This document shows positions 51,418 to 63,007 of a DNA stretch of 64,000 nucleotides, one piece after another; within the stretch, counting starts at the first letter, position 1, and each line of letters starts with the position of its first letter. Location: positions 2,109,967-2,173,966 of the forward strand of contig NW_006499801.1 in assembly GCF_000471905.2 (NCBI RefSeq), written 5' to 3'. The DNA is from Amborella trichopoda. Its lineage: Eukaryota > Streptophyta > Magnoliopsida > Amborellales > Amborellaceae. Under the pieces are notes generated by a model. It made no database searches. It worked only from the letters and a program-made list of their open reading frames with translations, and was not told the origin of the DNA. A program made the position numbers and the translations under genes.

Positions 51418-54111
51418 TAGAGAGTAGAGTAGAGAGTAGAGTAGTAGTAGTAGTAGTAGTAAGTAGTAAGTAAGTAAGTAAGTAGTAGTAGTAGTAGTAG
51501 TAGTAAGTAGTANNNNNNNNNNNNNNNNNNNNNNNNNNNNNNNNNNNNNNNNNNNNNNNNNNNNNNNNAGAGAGAGAGAGAGAGAGAGAGAGAAGGGGAT
51601 TGGGAAGAATCACGATGGAGCAATTTGGGGGATTGAGATGTGAAGAAAGAAAAAGGATTGTCTTGTTTGAGTTAAAAAATATAATTAAAATGGGTAAAAG
51701 TGGTCTAGGAGGTTAGAAGACATAAAACTTAGGATGTTTTAGTTCCAATATATGTTTTAAAACCTTGGATATGGAGATATGAAACATAAAAATAAAGGGT
51801 TGAGAGATATTTTTCCGAACAAGTACTTACCAATAATTCTGAGTTGGTGACTTATTGCCATGCTTAAGAAACACAATGATATTTTTCAATGCATACTTAT
51901 TCGAATATCCGTTTGTTATAGCCTACCACGAGAAATTATCTTGTGGAATCATAAAAGTCTTAAAATTTTATATCTGTATATCGGCAATTATTATATACAA
52001 CATGGCCAAATTGTTTGGTGATTCTGATTCTTCAAATTGTAGACTGGGAATTTCATATCCAGAGCTAACAGAAATGCAATCACGTGCTGTTTTTGAGGCA
52101 TCTATTACTGTGACTCGTCAAGGTTTCCAGGTTTTTCCTGAAATCATGGTTCCCCTAGTTGGTACACCCCAGGTATGCCTAAAAGTTCCCGCCAAAAATA
52201 TACTTTTCGCTTATTCCACAAAATTGAAATAAAACCCTTGGACATTGGTGAAAAAGAAAAACTCTTAGACTATTGTTGATTTTCCTGTAAGTTATCATAT
52301 ATTTGGATCTTTCAATGGAATTAAATTCAATAATATTATTGAATTTATGAAAGATAATTGGTTTCTGAAAATTTTGGGCATTAGCTGGTTTCAGTAGAGA
52401 AATCTTGTTGGTTAGTGAAAATAGTTTCATTTTTATGATTTTCTTGAAATTTATGTAAAAAGTCTCTCTTTTATGTTGTCTGAGAAATTATTTTGAGTTC
52501 TTTGAGGTGAGCAGGAATTAAAGCATCAAGTGAATGTGATACGAAGTGTTGCAGAGAAGGTATTTGCAGAGATGGGTAGCTTTCTTAGCTATAAAATTGG
52601 GACAATGATTGAGATCCCTCGGGCAGCTCTGGTGGCAGATGAGGTACCCACTTTTCAGAAGATCCCTCATACTACACATTGGCACATCTCTCTCACTGTT
52701 TCAGTTTGTTATCCTCAACTTATCCTACACTTACAAAAAAAAGAAAAAGGTTTTAAATCTTTTCTACAAAAAGGAAAATGTTTTAATCTAATCAAGATGT
52801 AGCTCTCAAACCATTGGGAGAAAAGATCATGGACATATAATTAATAAGGAATTGTATCCTCAGTTTTCATGCATTCTTGATGATTTTGGGGGAATGCATG
52901 GCTCTGAGAAATCACCTTTTCTTTGAGTGGGCCATTGTCCTAATATAAATGAGGGACACTTGGAGAAAATATGGAGCATCTTCGCAGATATTTATTTTTA
53001 TTTCCTTTTAATTTTGAATTTGATGAGATTATATGTTGTTTTGTTAGTAGATAGCAGATGAAGCAGAATTTTTCTCCTTTGGGACCAATGATCTAACACA
53101 GATGACGTTCGGATATAGTAGGGATGATGTGGGCAAGTTTTTGCCCATTTACTTATCCAATGGTGTGCTTCAAAATGATCCTTTTGAGGTTTGGCTGATA
53201 AGAACTGATCTTTCATTTATATGTTGTTTTCATTTTCGTCAAATTTATTTAGCTATTTATGTTGTTGTAGGGAGTACACATTTATCTATTATGTTTCTGT
53301 CTTACTAATTATCACCAATTTAAAAATAGATTTGAGGGGGGCTTCTCCCTGTGCATGCCACACTCTTTTGCCTTGTTTTCTCTTAGATCATGCTTCTATC
53401 TGGCGTTTTGTAGGAGAAAGTTCTTTTTTCCCCTTTTCTCTCTATTTCCTTCTTTGTTCTAAAGTTTGTAAATATTTGTTGCATCTATTTAATTGTGGGT
53501 TTTGTGATCATTTGATCATGGTATAATTTCAGGTGCTGGATCAAAGAGGTGTGGGTCAGTTGATCAAGATTGCAACAGAGAGAGGCCGTAGAGCTAGACC
53601 GGACTTGAAGGTGGCAATCTTTATCTCTTCTCATCTGTTCCTAAAACCTTAAATATGACTTCCCTTTTTGAAGAAGGTGATACATACATGAGAAATATAA
53701 TTTAAATTCCAAAAAAATCAGAATGTAACAGATATTTGAAAAAAATTACGAATGCATGCCACTTTTTTTCTTGAAACCACAATAGATACCTTAGAATTGG
53801 TAATCGTTTCACCATGAATTCCTCTCTTCCTCTCTCTTCCTGTGGAGGAAATGCTCTTTGATTTTCTCATTCTTGGGTCATTTTCTTGTAGGTTGGCATA
53901 TGTGGAGAACACGGCGGAGAGCCTTCATCGGTCGCGTTCTTTGCAGAGGCGGGTTTAGATTATGTCTCTTGTTCACCATTCAGGTTCTTCACAACTTGCA
54001 TGCTTTTAGAATCACTATAGTAATACACTCCGCTTTTATATTTCATCTTGAGACTGAGATTTCATCTCTCCCTTTTATGGAAGAAAAGAAAGTGCTTCTA
54101 GTATGAATATG

Positions 54112-54161
<50 letters not shown>

Positions 54162-54394
54162 TACACACATGTGCGCACAGACCAATTTTCATGCTGCCTA
54201 TTTTTCTTATTTAAATATGTTTTTTGTTGTATATCCATGTATTTTTCCTGCATTTATGCCCATCTAAGTTCAACTTGTTATATATACCCGTATTAATAGC
54301 TATGTTTTGAAAGATAGTAATATATATGTTTTGAATGTGTTGTTGCAGGGTACCAATTGCTCGGTTAGCAGCAGCTCAAGTAGCTGTCTCATAG
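39925..54394 (+). CDS. PPDK: Pyruvate, phosphate dikinase (chloroplastic/cytosolic), complete
   Basis: Interconverts pyruvate + ATP + Pi and PEP + AMP + PPi. Twenty exons: 39925-40179, 40620-40676, 41125-41358, 41689-41826, 42187-42349, 43893-44128, 44764-44892, 45134-45313, 46001-46138, 46592-46756, 47180-47341, 48998-49087, 49207-49345, 49707-49884, 52043-52172, 52515-52643, 53051-53188, 53533-53610, 53892-53983, 54349-54394. All GT-AG, frame kept throughout, 958 aa, the usual length. Exon 1 is a Ser/basic-rich transit peptide. Then the nucleotide-binding domain ([28 protein letters not shown]); the phosphohistidine domain with regulatory Thr537 and catalytic His539 ([14 protein letters not shown], exon 10); and the PEP-binding barrel with Cys917 (ICGEHGG). 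Key residues look intact. A second start for the cytosolic form is likely at 40614. Introns carry several transposon fragments. Confidence 0.97.
40491..40619 (+). promoter_or_regulatory. Candidate internal promoter, leader and ATG for cytosolic PPDK
   Basis: A TATATATAT run at 40491-40500 is followed by about 110 bp with no ATG other than an early one inside TATATATATGCATT, and then ATGCAG at 40614-40619. This ATG is in frame with exon 2 and overlaps its splice acceptor, giving a protein starting [16 protein letters not shown]. Known from other plants: cytosolic PPDK is made from a promoter in intron 1. The exact start of transcription is inferred. Confidence 0.5.
41624..41670 (+). mobile_element. 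Solitary RTE LINE 3' tail in PPDK intron 3
   Basis: GCCGACCCCAATTAATTGGG followed by AAAATGCT and (ATG)n. The first part matches the 3' end of the RTE remnant near 35008, so this is an extremely 5'-truncated insertion 19 bp before the exon-4 start. Confidence 0.75.
42501..42745. mobile_element. MITE-like element, family A (shortened copy in PPDK intron 5)
   Basis: Core and right end match copy 2: TTTTTCTCATATCCATACAT, CTTTTGAGGTGCGCCTCTC and TATATAAACTTTCCCCTTT. The centre seems deleted relative to other copies. Confidence 0.5.
45850..45960 (+). mobile_element. SINE-like fragment in PPDK intron 8
   Basis: TTGGCTCGATTGGTTAAGG (A-box-like) and AGTTTGAATCC (B-box-like, 45911-45921), about 40 bp apart, then a C-rich and A-rich tail. 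The tail ends about 40 bp before the exon-9 acceptor. The head resembles the one at 33635. Confidence 0.55.
47351..47712. mobile_element. 362-bp foldback MITE in PPDK intron 11
   Basis: Long TIRs: the first 33 bases of the left arm (TATGGGTTATGTTAGGGTGC, then TCACACTATGGAG) are identical to the right arm read in reverse, and similarity runs on for about 75 bp. A second, inner inverted repeat pairs 47480-47500 with 47565-47585. Flanking ATC at 47348-47350 and 47713-47715 is a possible 3-bp target duplication; a TA duplication is the alternative. The element starts nine bases after exon 11 ends (47341). Confidence 0.85.
50560..50655. repeat. 48-bp tandem duplication in PPDK intron 14
   Basis: Two adjacent copies (50560-50607, 50608-50655) differing at one base, containing AACAAAACGCACGACTTTTT. 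Confidence 0.95.
51325..51590. repeat. (GA)n / (TAG)n microsatellite with a 56-N gap in PPDK intron 14
   Basis: GA repeat of about 90 bp, then AGTAG/AGTA repeats, N from 51513 to 51568, then AG repeat again. The gap is probably an unresolved repeat length. Confidence 0.97.
54113..54158. repeat. (CT)n microsatellite in the last PPDK intron
   Basis: About 45 bp of uninterrupted CT repeat, followed by a CA-rich stretch. Confidence 0.95.
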
Positions 54395-54879
54395 TTCAAC
54401 ATGCATTTTGAGGAAGAATTATGGATACAATTGATTAAAATTACAGAAAGACAGTTACATGCGGAAATTATATTTGTAAAGTAATCATTGGCCATATAGG
54501 GAGTGTCTATCTCCTGTTCTTTTTAGCTACACGAGGCAGCTTTGGAAACATCACAATCCCATTTACTGTAAAAATAAAAAAATGATGCAATTTATGTAGT
54601 AGTATTGTTGCTTGTGGACTGTTTTGGTTTACATATTTTTTCTACATCTGAAACATATACATTAATTCTAAATAGATTGCTCATACCTACCAAGGAATAA
54701 AGAGAAGCTGACTGAATCTCTATTTTACATATACATTTGTAGAAGTGCAGCAGAAAGAGAGAGAGAGAGAGAGTATGGTTGTCATCACCATGACTAGAGT
54801 GATGAGCAAAACTTGACAATATCATGAAACAATTTAAAAAAAAAAAAACTTGACAGTATGGTTGGGACATATGTGATGT

Positions 54880-55022
54880 GTCACAAAATTCAAATTTTTT
54901 TTTTTTAAAGTTTGAGCTTGGTCAATAAAATAATTGTAGCCACCCAATTACACATCCAATGGTCAAAATTAATGTGACCATTTTGTATCAAAAATAAATG
55001 GTCTCGTTCTATATTTTCCCTA
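54880..55022. mobile_element. Half-copy of the 11.0-kb MITE-like family
   Basis: CACCCAATTACACATCCAAT, then AATGTGACCATTTTGTATCA and AAAATAAATGGTCTC match the right half of the element at 11000-11204 in the same order, with moderate divergence. Confidence 0.5.
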
Positions 55023-55312
55023 GATCTAAAGTAGTGAGTTAAACATTATTGTATTGACTATTTAGTGAAAGCCAAAGGCAAACACGAGAGTGAGAGTAGG
55101 AAGAGAGAGATGAGGAAACGAGTTTGAGCCAAAGGAAAACATGAGAGAGAGAGGGCAGTGTGAGACAGGGAAACGAGTTTGTGATTGTGAGAATGAGATA
55201 TGATTGCATTTTATATCAAAATGAGAGAGAGACGACATGGCATTCTCTTAGAGGCAAGCTTTCTATGTTTCCCTGCTGCATAACATATTTTCCCTATCCA
55301 AACATTCACTTT

Positions 55313-55718
55313 AAATGGACGGTTGAGATGATCTTAGTTATAATGTTACGTCTCTACACTATTTTATTTTTAAATTTTAATTTTTTTACGAAATATTTTG
55401 ATACTGAAGTTTGGGCGTCCACTCCTCTCTAAAACTCTTATCTGTAAAAATATAAAAAAATATTCTCAATAAAATAAAATAACCATAAGTACCCTTGATA
55501 GTTTCATGGGGTATTTAAGTTATTATTTTTTATTGAAAGTTTTTTTAGTAATTTTTTAGGTGTGTCCCATTGATATGATGACACATACTAAATTTCATAT
55601 TCACATAATTTGTAAAAAAAACCTAAAAATAAAATACTCTGACGCATTGAATTTAAATTAAACAATCAGTGCCTTATTTGATCAAAATTGGATGGCTAGA
55701 TGGGGAGAAGCATATATC
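55313..55718. mobile_element. MITE-like element, family B (copy 2, opposite orientation)
   Basis: Its reverse complement matches 19.35-19.77 kb over most of its length, for example AGTATTTTATTTTTA, AATATGAAATTTRGTATGT and TCCAYTCCTCTCTWAAACTC. Subterminal ATCCAATTTTGATCAA is shared. Ends are less clear than in copy 1. Confidence 0.6.
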
Positions 55719-56477
55719 AGACTTAACTATAACGTTTAACTCGTGAAAGAGTGGGAGACAAAAGAGTGGGAGACTCGTGAAAGAGTGGGAGACAAGGGTG
55801 TGTGTATGTGTTTGAGATAGAGTGCTTTGAGAGTGATTGCATTCTCTTTTTTTTTTTGAGATTGTATTTTTTTTTTGGTAGATAAGTGGGGAATATGTGC
55901 CTCTACCTGTTTTTAAAAATACTTAATGGTTCTTGAAAGCGGGAATGAAAACCTAAACCGATAGCTGAGGTTGAAAATATGTGCATAAACTTTATTTCTT
56001 GATGGGTGTGAAGACAAAGTTTTGATAGAAAGAAAACTTTTATTCGAAATTTCAATAATTCTTTGGCCTTAGTGGGCTGCATAAACAGTGTCTTTCTTTC
56101 TCTCTATATCTTTCTCTCTGAACAAGTTTCTCTCTCTAGGCCTAGTGACCTCTGTCACCAGTCTCTAATTTTTCTCTCTAAAGTTAGTCTTTGTGGCCTC
56201 TCTCTTAACCTTAAAGTTCTCTTCTCTCTTATTGGCTCCCTTAATAGGACTACAATACTATGTCATATTACCTCATCTAACTTCTTATGACATTATTGTC
56301 AAAAAAAAAAAAAATGTCAAAAACTTCTTATGACATATGGACTTCTAAATGCTAACTAATAAAACCTAGCAATGATATTTTTAACAAGAGAGAGAGAGAG
56401 AGATTGCATACTCTTAACTTGGCATTTCTCATGAGAAAGAGAGATATTGGATCCCTTGTGTCTAACTTCAAAGATGG

Positions 56478-56509
<32 letters not shown>

Positions 56510-56730
56510 TGCATTCTCTCATGACGTCCAAAAATTTCTCATAAGAGAGAGAGGCGTGTGCATTCTCTTTACTTCTTATTTTCTTACTAAAGTATTTATA
56601 GTTTATACTCGCAGTAACATCTGTAGTCAGATACTTTTTCAATGGCGTGAAATCGCATTGATTCAATCAAATACTGGAACACCCCATTTTCTCTCTTTGA
56701 AAAGAAGCCTAACCCACAACAAACACTGTC

Positions 56731-59700
56731 ATGGATTCCTTGCTAGCCAGCTACGCTTCCTCCTCAGACGAAGAAGAAGAAAAACCAGAAGAAGATCTCC
56801 CCTCCTCTAAAACCGCCTCCAGATTTAGCGAAGAAGCCCCTTCCTCTAAACCCACCTCCAATATTCTCTCTCTTCCCCCTACCACCTCCAAATTTGGTCC
56901 CCTTTCTCTCTCTTCTTCTGAACCCACCTCTATCTTTTCCTCTCTCCCTCCCCCCAAATCTAATGCGGTGGAATCAGACGTTCTCTCTAGACCCACCTCT
57001 GAATCTAGTTCCCTTTCTCTGTCTAATGCTAAGCCCACCTCCAGTTTCTCCTCCCTCTTCTCCTCTCTCCCTCCTCCCAAGTTTGATGCAGACAAAGACG
57101 GTGCTCCATCCACTTCCAGAAATGGCCCCTTTTCTCTTTCTTCCAGTAAAACCTCCTCCGATTCTACCCCTAAATCCTCCTCTCTCTTCTCCTCTCTCCC
57201 TACTGCGAAATTCAACGATCCCTCTTTTTCCTCTTTCCCCAAAAAAGTCGTCCTGTTTACGCCTCCTTCTCCTTTCACTTCCCCTCCCTTAAAAACCCTA
57301 AAACATGATGGTACCAAGCATGAAGGAGAAGATGATGAAGAAGACGACCTCAAAAAACCCTCTAAATCCAGGACAAAATCACCCCCCAAAACCCACTCTT
57401 CAGGAATTACTTCTTTTCTCCCCCCACCAAAAAATACCCTGGGGTTAGCGCCATTGGGAAACAGTACTCAGAGAAGATCTATGATAGAAACTGAAGCTCC
57501 TGCACCTGATAAGAATGCAACCAATGTGGGTCTTTCATCAGATAATAGTACAACCAATATGGGTTTTTCATCAGATAATAGCACAACCAATATGGGTTTT
57601 TCATCAGAGAGCTTGAATTATGCCTCAGAGGCTTATGGTTCTCAAGAAACTGGTTACCCTAATTGGGTTTCTTATGAACAAGGTTCAGAGTATAGTAGTG
57701 GTGAATATTATGCAGGGAATTATGAGAATTATAGAAATAATGGTTCTGGGGTGGCAAATTGGGCTGATAACCAGCCTGAGTCTCTGGTTGAGAATGTAAG
57801 TAAATTAGAGAGAAAGAGGGGGAGGAATGAGATTCCCTTGAATGTGATTGAAGTGAAGCAAGATCAGTTGATTAGTAAAAGGCCAAGAGAGGACCAGGTC
57901 AATCTAACTGGGATTGCTTTTGGACCAGCTTATCAGGTTTGGGGTTCTTCTTCTTCTGTTGTTTTATAAGTTTCTCTTAGGTTAATGTAGTCGGGGTTGA
58001 TTGATTCATGAATTTTGAGTTTATGGCTTAATTTGATACATTTGAGTTGTTGATTGATTGATTGAGCCTTTTTTCTTTGTCCCTCTTTTGATCTCTTTCT
58101 TTTTGTTTTCCTTTTGTGTGGTGCTCTTGTTGCTGCATATGTTATTGTTTGTCTATACTTCTTGTCACATATTAATCTATGACTCTTTTACTTGATGAAT
58201 GAATTGTTTATTATCAAGGAGTAAACAACACTTGGCCTTCTGGTTATCAGCATTTACTAATTACAAGTATTGAGCTTTTTTCTATGAACAAAAATAAAAT
58301 TTGAAGTATTTGTTGTGTTCAAGCTGTGTAATTTATTTAACTGAAAGATGGTTCCTCTTCTAATTTAGTAGGACTGTGGATATACTTTCTTTAACCTACA
58401 ACTTTATGTTGTATTGTCTATCTGGTTCCCCTCAAGGACATCGCATCCCTGAAATTATGTACTAGTCTGGAACAAAGCTGGATATTTGTCTAGTTAGTTT
58501 TGAAATTTATGATTAAGGGTCCCATCATTTTGTTGGCTCCATAAGTATGTTGGAAAATCATTTTACTTAACTCCATAAACATGAGAATTTTTTTCATCTT
58601 TTAAGAGTCATGTTTTAGAAGGAAGTAGAAAATTTTTCCATAGCTAGGTTGATTTCAATACTTGGGTTAGGACTGTGATTTGGCAACCATGTCGCCCCAT
58701 CCATACCACTCGACCATTTGTATCCTTCCAAAGCTCTCCCCTCCTTATCTCTTATAGCTCCATCAAAATGTGCTATCTCCAAATCACTTTTGAGGAAATG
58801 CTTGAACTTGAGTTTGTGGCACTACTCCTACAGAATCCAAACGTTCTGGATCCTAATATCCTGTGGAAAACTCCTGAGACCTCAGATGTTGTGATCAAAA
58901 AAATTGGGAGAAGTTCTGTCCTTAAATGATTCAAGCAATGCAAAAAGACTTCCGCGGACACTATTCATACAGAAAGACTTCCAAGGACGCAATCCATATG
59001 TAAATCTTATGCCTAGTTGAAAATTTTGTTCTTACTCATCCACAAGAATTATATATCATGGTGAAGGGATGGAAAACGCTGGAAACCTTGTATTAACCAT
59101 GAACAGTCCATGTGATAATAGTTTTTGAGGCCCAACTAGTCTCCACTTTGGCACCATGAACAACCACTTTGAAGCCTCACACCCTCCACTTTAGATTCAT
59201 AACCAAGAGTTCATAGTATATTCTCTATTTATTGTCATCTAGTCATCCTATTTACTCATCGGATACTTGCCTAGAAAACTCAAGGCCATGATGCTGAAAA
59301 TGTTTCTTCTTGAGAATGTTTACGTTCCACACAGGCCATGAGAAGTGTACAAGAAATTTACTTCTTGAAGGAAGAAAGGGACATTTTCTTACTTAGTGAT
59401 CAAGAGAGACCTTCATAGCTTTATCCCAAAGCTAAAAACATAGAACGGGTGTGATTATGTGCAAGAAAGACCTATTGATCTCCACGTTCTTGTTTGTTTT
59501 TTATAACTGCCTGACAATTTTCATAGTGAGAGCTACTACTAAAGGAGGTTTTTTCACTTGTACTATATGCTTATCAGAAGTGACTTGAGTTCCTGTTCAG
59601 GAAAGCTAGGTGGGAGAAAGCCCCACTGAAAGATGTGGCACTTAATCGTTGCCTCACAAAAACAAGATAATAGTGATATATCCTCAAAATCAGGATCTCT

Positions 59701-60803
59701 AGCATTCATTTTTTGAAGGAAGAGTAAACAATCAGTAGACCATCTTATTCGACGGCCTAATCTCAATCCATTGTCCATGAAAAATGACTTCAATTGCATG
59801 ACTGAGAAGAATATCTCCCTTGAAATCTTTTACTTAAGTGGTCAGATAGGTCTCAATTAGTCAATAAATGAAAGCTTTCAAGTCTAATATACAGTAAATG
59901 AGAAAAAAAATCCCTTACTAAATAGTAAATCGAAACATTGAACTAGTATCATTTAGTTTTTCATTCACGAAAGCCTGAGTTGAACTTACAGTTTCAAGGT
60001 TTCATTTTTGGGTGTTATTGAAGCAGGATTGGTAAATGTTGGTTTGAAATCTGTGCTTATTATAGTCAACGGTTCAGAAATATGAGCACAAAAATCTGAT
60101 TTGGATTCTGGTTTTCCTGAAATGATCAGAGTTCATTAACATTTTCGGCAGGTTTGAAAGTAACTCGTGCTGGTTCAGTTATGGATAACTATAACTAATA
60201 TTTTGATACGTACTATAATGTACAGTCTAGGATTGTGAATTTTTAGAGTTCCTTTGATTTTGACAAGTACCATGTAGTCAATACCAGCTTCTCATTAACT
60301 ATTAAACATTGACAGGTATTGAAACTCTCAGCTTGATTCATGAAGTGTTTAACTTGTCTTTCAGTTTTTTTTTTTTGAATGAAATCAGTTAGTTATTTTC
60401 ACATGCAACCTTTAGAAACTTCCATTTTCAGAATTCGTTCTTTGCTGTATTGAGTCGCCAAGCATGCCAAAAACTAACTGTAAATGGGAAAACATCAAAG
60501 ACCTGATGATTTCTACTTTCAATGATTGGAGACGAACTCTCTCTCTCTCTCTCATTCTGTTTGTATGATGGAAATTTGTTTTATGCAGCCTGCTCCCCTC
60601 TCTCTCTCTCTGTTTGTATGATGGAAATCTATTTTATGCAGCCTGCTCCTTCAAACGCAGGAAAACCATCAAAACTGCACAAAAGGAAACATCAAATCAG
60701 TTCATTGTACTATGACATGAGACAGAAAGAGATGGAGCTTGCTGAGAGACGGGCCAAGGGGCACCTTACCAAAGCTGAAACCCAGGCCAAATATGGGTGG
60801 TGA
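56731..60803 (+). CDS. PRCC-like (proline-rich, splicing-associated) nuclear protein
   Basis: Two exons, 56731-57936 and 60642-60803, with a 2.7-kb GT-AG intron; 455 aa. The N-terminus MDSLLASYASSSDEEEE resembles PRCC, followed by a long Ser/Pro-rich region with repeated SSLPPPK-type motifs (about residues 30-170) and a basic/acidic patch. Residues 262-294 are three 11-residue repeats (STTNMGFSSDN). The conserved C-terminal domain starts at about residue 380 (EVKQDQLISKRPREDQVNLTG), continues through FGPAYQPAPSN and KLHKRKHQISSLYYDMRQKE, and ends KAETQAKYGW, as in human PRCC (QAKYGF). PRCC in animals is nuclear and linked to the spliceosome and MAD2B; the plant role is not established. The second exon has a duplicated acceptor. 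Confidence 0.85.
57514..57612 (+). repeat. Three in-frame 33-bp repeats in the PRCC-like gene
   Basis: Units 57514-57546, 57547-57579 and 57580-57612 encode NATNVGLSSDN, STTNMGFSSDN and STTNMGFSSES. The last two are nearly identical in DNA, so the expansion looks recent. Confidence 0.95.
60557..60649 (+). repeat. Duplicated 3' splice acceptor of PRCC-like exon 2
   Basis: Two 40-bp copies (60557-60596, 60610-60649), 53 bp apart and differing at two sites, each reading TGTTTGTATGATGGAAAT, then TTTTATGCAG/CCTGCTCC, with CT repeats before each. Exon start 60589 shifts the frame; 60642 keeps it. Confidence 0.95.
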
Positions 60804-61639
60804 ACTAATTCCTCATTTTTGCCAAAACTTCAAAAGTGTAACTTTGTTAACCAAATTTTAAGTGATGAATATTTAATTTGAAAATTTGTTTCATGCGGGC
60901 TGGACCGTTTTTCTACATATGCGGTCTAGAAAGTATAAAGTATCCATCTTAAAGATGGATGCAAGTAGCTGTTCCATCTAAAAACAATGGAAACTAATGG
61001 TCCAAATGTTTCCTTGCTAGAATTTTTTTTTTAGTTTTTAAAATTATTTATTTTTTCATATTCATGATTTCCATGTTAGAGTTTACATTTCCTTAAAAAT
61101 TAAGTCTTAAAATGCATCTCAAAAATAGATTTATTAAGAGGCCTGCAGTTCTACATATGCAGGCTTGGCCTAATAGAAACCGGGTCCATTTAATTTTGAG
61201 TGATGTGTAATACTCTCTCTCTCTCTCTACCTATCTGGAGCCATGTTATGTGTTTGTGCCATGAAACTTGGAGGATCACTAGCATCTCTTAGGCCTATAT
61301 CCCACTTGTGCTTGTATGCAAATGAAATTAACTTGGATAGCAAAGTTTTTTTCTCTCTCTATTTTTCCCTTCATTAGCAGAAGCGAGAAGGTGATTGTGC
61401 AAAGAAAAAAGTAGGAGGAGCATCCTCCCCCTTGGCATTACAGTGGCATGTCCACGATGAATGTTACAAAATTGATGCTCCAATTCCAAATTTCTCCCTC
61501 AAATGTTGATGCACTTTTTTCTATAGTTTCTATGTATGGTCTTTCTTATCCTGTCATGGTATTTTCTATCTGGACGCAGTGTGAGCTCATTCTACTCTCT
61601 CTCACAGAAATTCTACTAAATGTCAAACTCAAGTGTTAA
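60804..61639. other. PRCC-like 3' UTR and unassigned DNA
   Basis: AT-rich, with a short CT repeat near 61212. No supported gene. Confidence 0.5.
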
Positions 61640-61985
61640 CAGGCTTTATAAACCATCAAATTAAGTTGCACCTGCCTCAAAAATTTATTAGAAAAGTTTG
61701 TTTCAATGATAAAAAATCGTCTTGACATCAGAAAAAATGGATTTCAAGTCTTGTAAATAGTGCATTTTGTACTACATTTTTTAGATTGTTAATTTTCAAA
61801 ATTTTCAAATGCTCGTGGATTTGTTCGATCTACATTAATTTGAAGCTTTAAAGTTTATATATAGAGACGAAACTAAAATTTCAGACCATCACAAAAGGTT
61901 TCAGTATTGAAACATCTGTCGATACTATTTGATGGTGATGGCACGTCTTACTTTGATTGTTTAGGGACCTCAGCCTTATAAAAAC
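61640..61985. mobile_element. MITE-like element, family A (copy at 61.6 kb)
   Basis: Core GAAAAAATGGATTTCAAGTC, as in copy 4, then AATTTTCAAAATTTTCAAATG and GACCATCACAAAAGGTTTCA. The right end TTTGATTGTTTAGGGACCTC mirrors the left end AACCATCAAATTAAGTTGCA with mismatches. Confidence 0.6.
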
Positions 61986-62085
61986 CACGCCATAGAATGG
62001 AAACACCTGTGAATGCATTGGGGAGAACATTTTGCCTATCGATGAGGGAGATCTAACAAATGTCTCAACTATAGGGAGATAGTCA

Positions 62086-62134
<49 letters not shown>

Positions 62135-62392
62135 ATAGAAGTTCTTCAAGATGCCAAGTCAATTCTAGTGTTCAACAAGCTAATTGAATACGATGGAGAG
62201 AATATCTGTTTATAAGGTTCTTAGAATTCATATCATAAGCCAATAAAAAATAGCAACCTACTTGATAGCTTCATGCACTCTTTAAGCTCTACACACCTAG
62301 AAGGAACAACATTCCACAAACCATATCAACAAAAAGACAGAGAGATCCACATATCTAAAACGAAAAGCACTAGACGTACCATGTCAACAGAA

Positions 62393-62439
<47 letters not shown>

Positions 62440-63007
62440 CACTGAAAATGTCATGGCAGAGGCCCAGAGAGGGGGCACAATACCATTTAATTACTGAAAG
62501 TGTAATGGTAGAGGCTCAGATTCATGAAATTATAAATTACTGCAAACCGCACACTTCATAAGTTTGATCAGCCAAAAGGAAAGGACTTCTGTTAATACGT
62601 ATCAAACAGACCACAAAATATTATTAGTAAGGAAATAAAATAGTACAAAATTTGGGCCATGTGACATTCAATAAGTTAGTAATCCTCAACATCATTCATC
62701 AGTTCATTATGCCTCCTATAGCAGAGGAACTTCAAAATTCCAAAAAAACATCGAGATCAATGGGTTGCCAAGGAAGAAACCCGAAAAAAAGAACCGGGAA
62801 AACCATGCCAGCTTCTCGTGCTCTTTAGCAGTATACCACCATCAAATTAATCACCCGTGTGACCCCTCAACCAGTTCAAAGAATATCAAACAATTATTTG
62901 ATTTATTCGAGCTTATCCGATTGCCAAAGCAGCTGGAGCTAGCATTTGATCCAATTAACAACCCACCTTTCACTTCCTATTAACAACCCACCTTCACTTC
63001 TCTCTCT
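61986..63007. other. Spacer with CT and GA microsatellites
   Basis: (CT)n at about 62093-62130 and (GA)n at about 62396-62437; otherwise no gene recognised. The right end is presumably the 3' UTR of the minus-strand GlcAT14-like gene. Confidence 0.6.

Larger units (their letters stand above)
54395..56730. other. PPDK 3' UTR and gene-free DNA up to the PRCC-like gene
   Basis: Just after the TAG lies PPDK 3' UTR with an AAATAAAAAA-type signal near 54570. The rest holds GA/CT microsatellites (54757, 56385, 56485), MITE-like DNA (see separate entries) and the promoter of the PRCC-like gene. No ORF with family similarity. Confidence 0.6.

Noticed and set aside
51325-51590. Regular repeat array resembling a CRISPR or satellite
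   Set aside because: It is a dinucleotide/trinucleotide microsatellite with no spacers, in a plant intron.
56751-57389. 212-residue open frame antisense to the PRCC-like first exon
   Set aside because: It is the shadow of Ser/Pro-rich coding sequence read backwards (Glu/Gly/Arg-rich, low complexity) and has no family signature.
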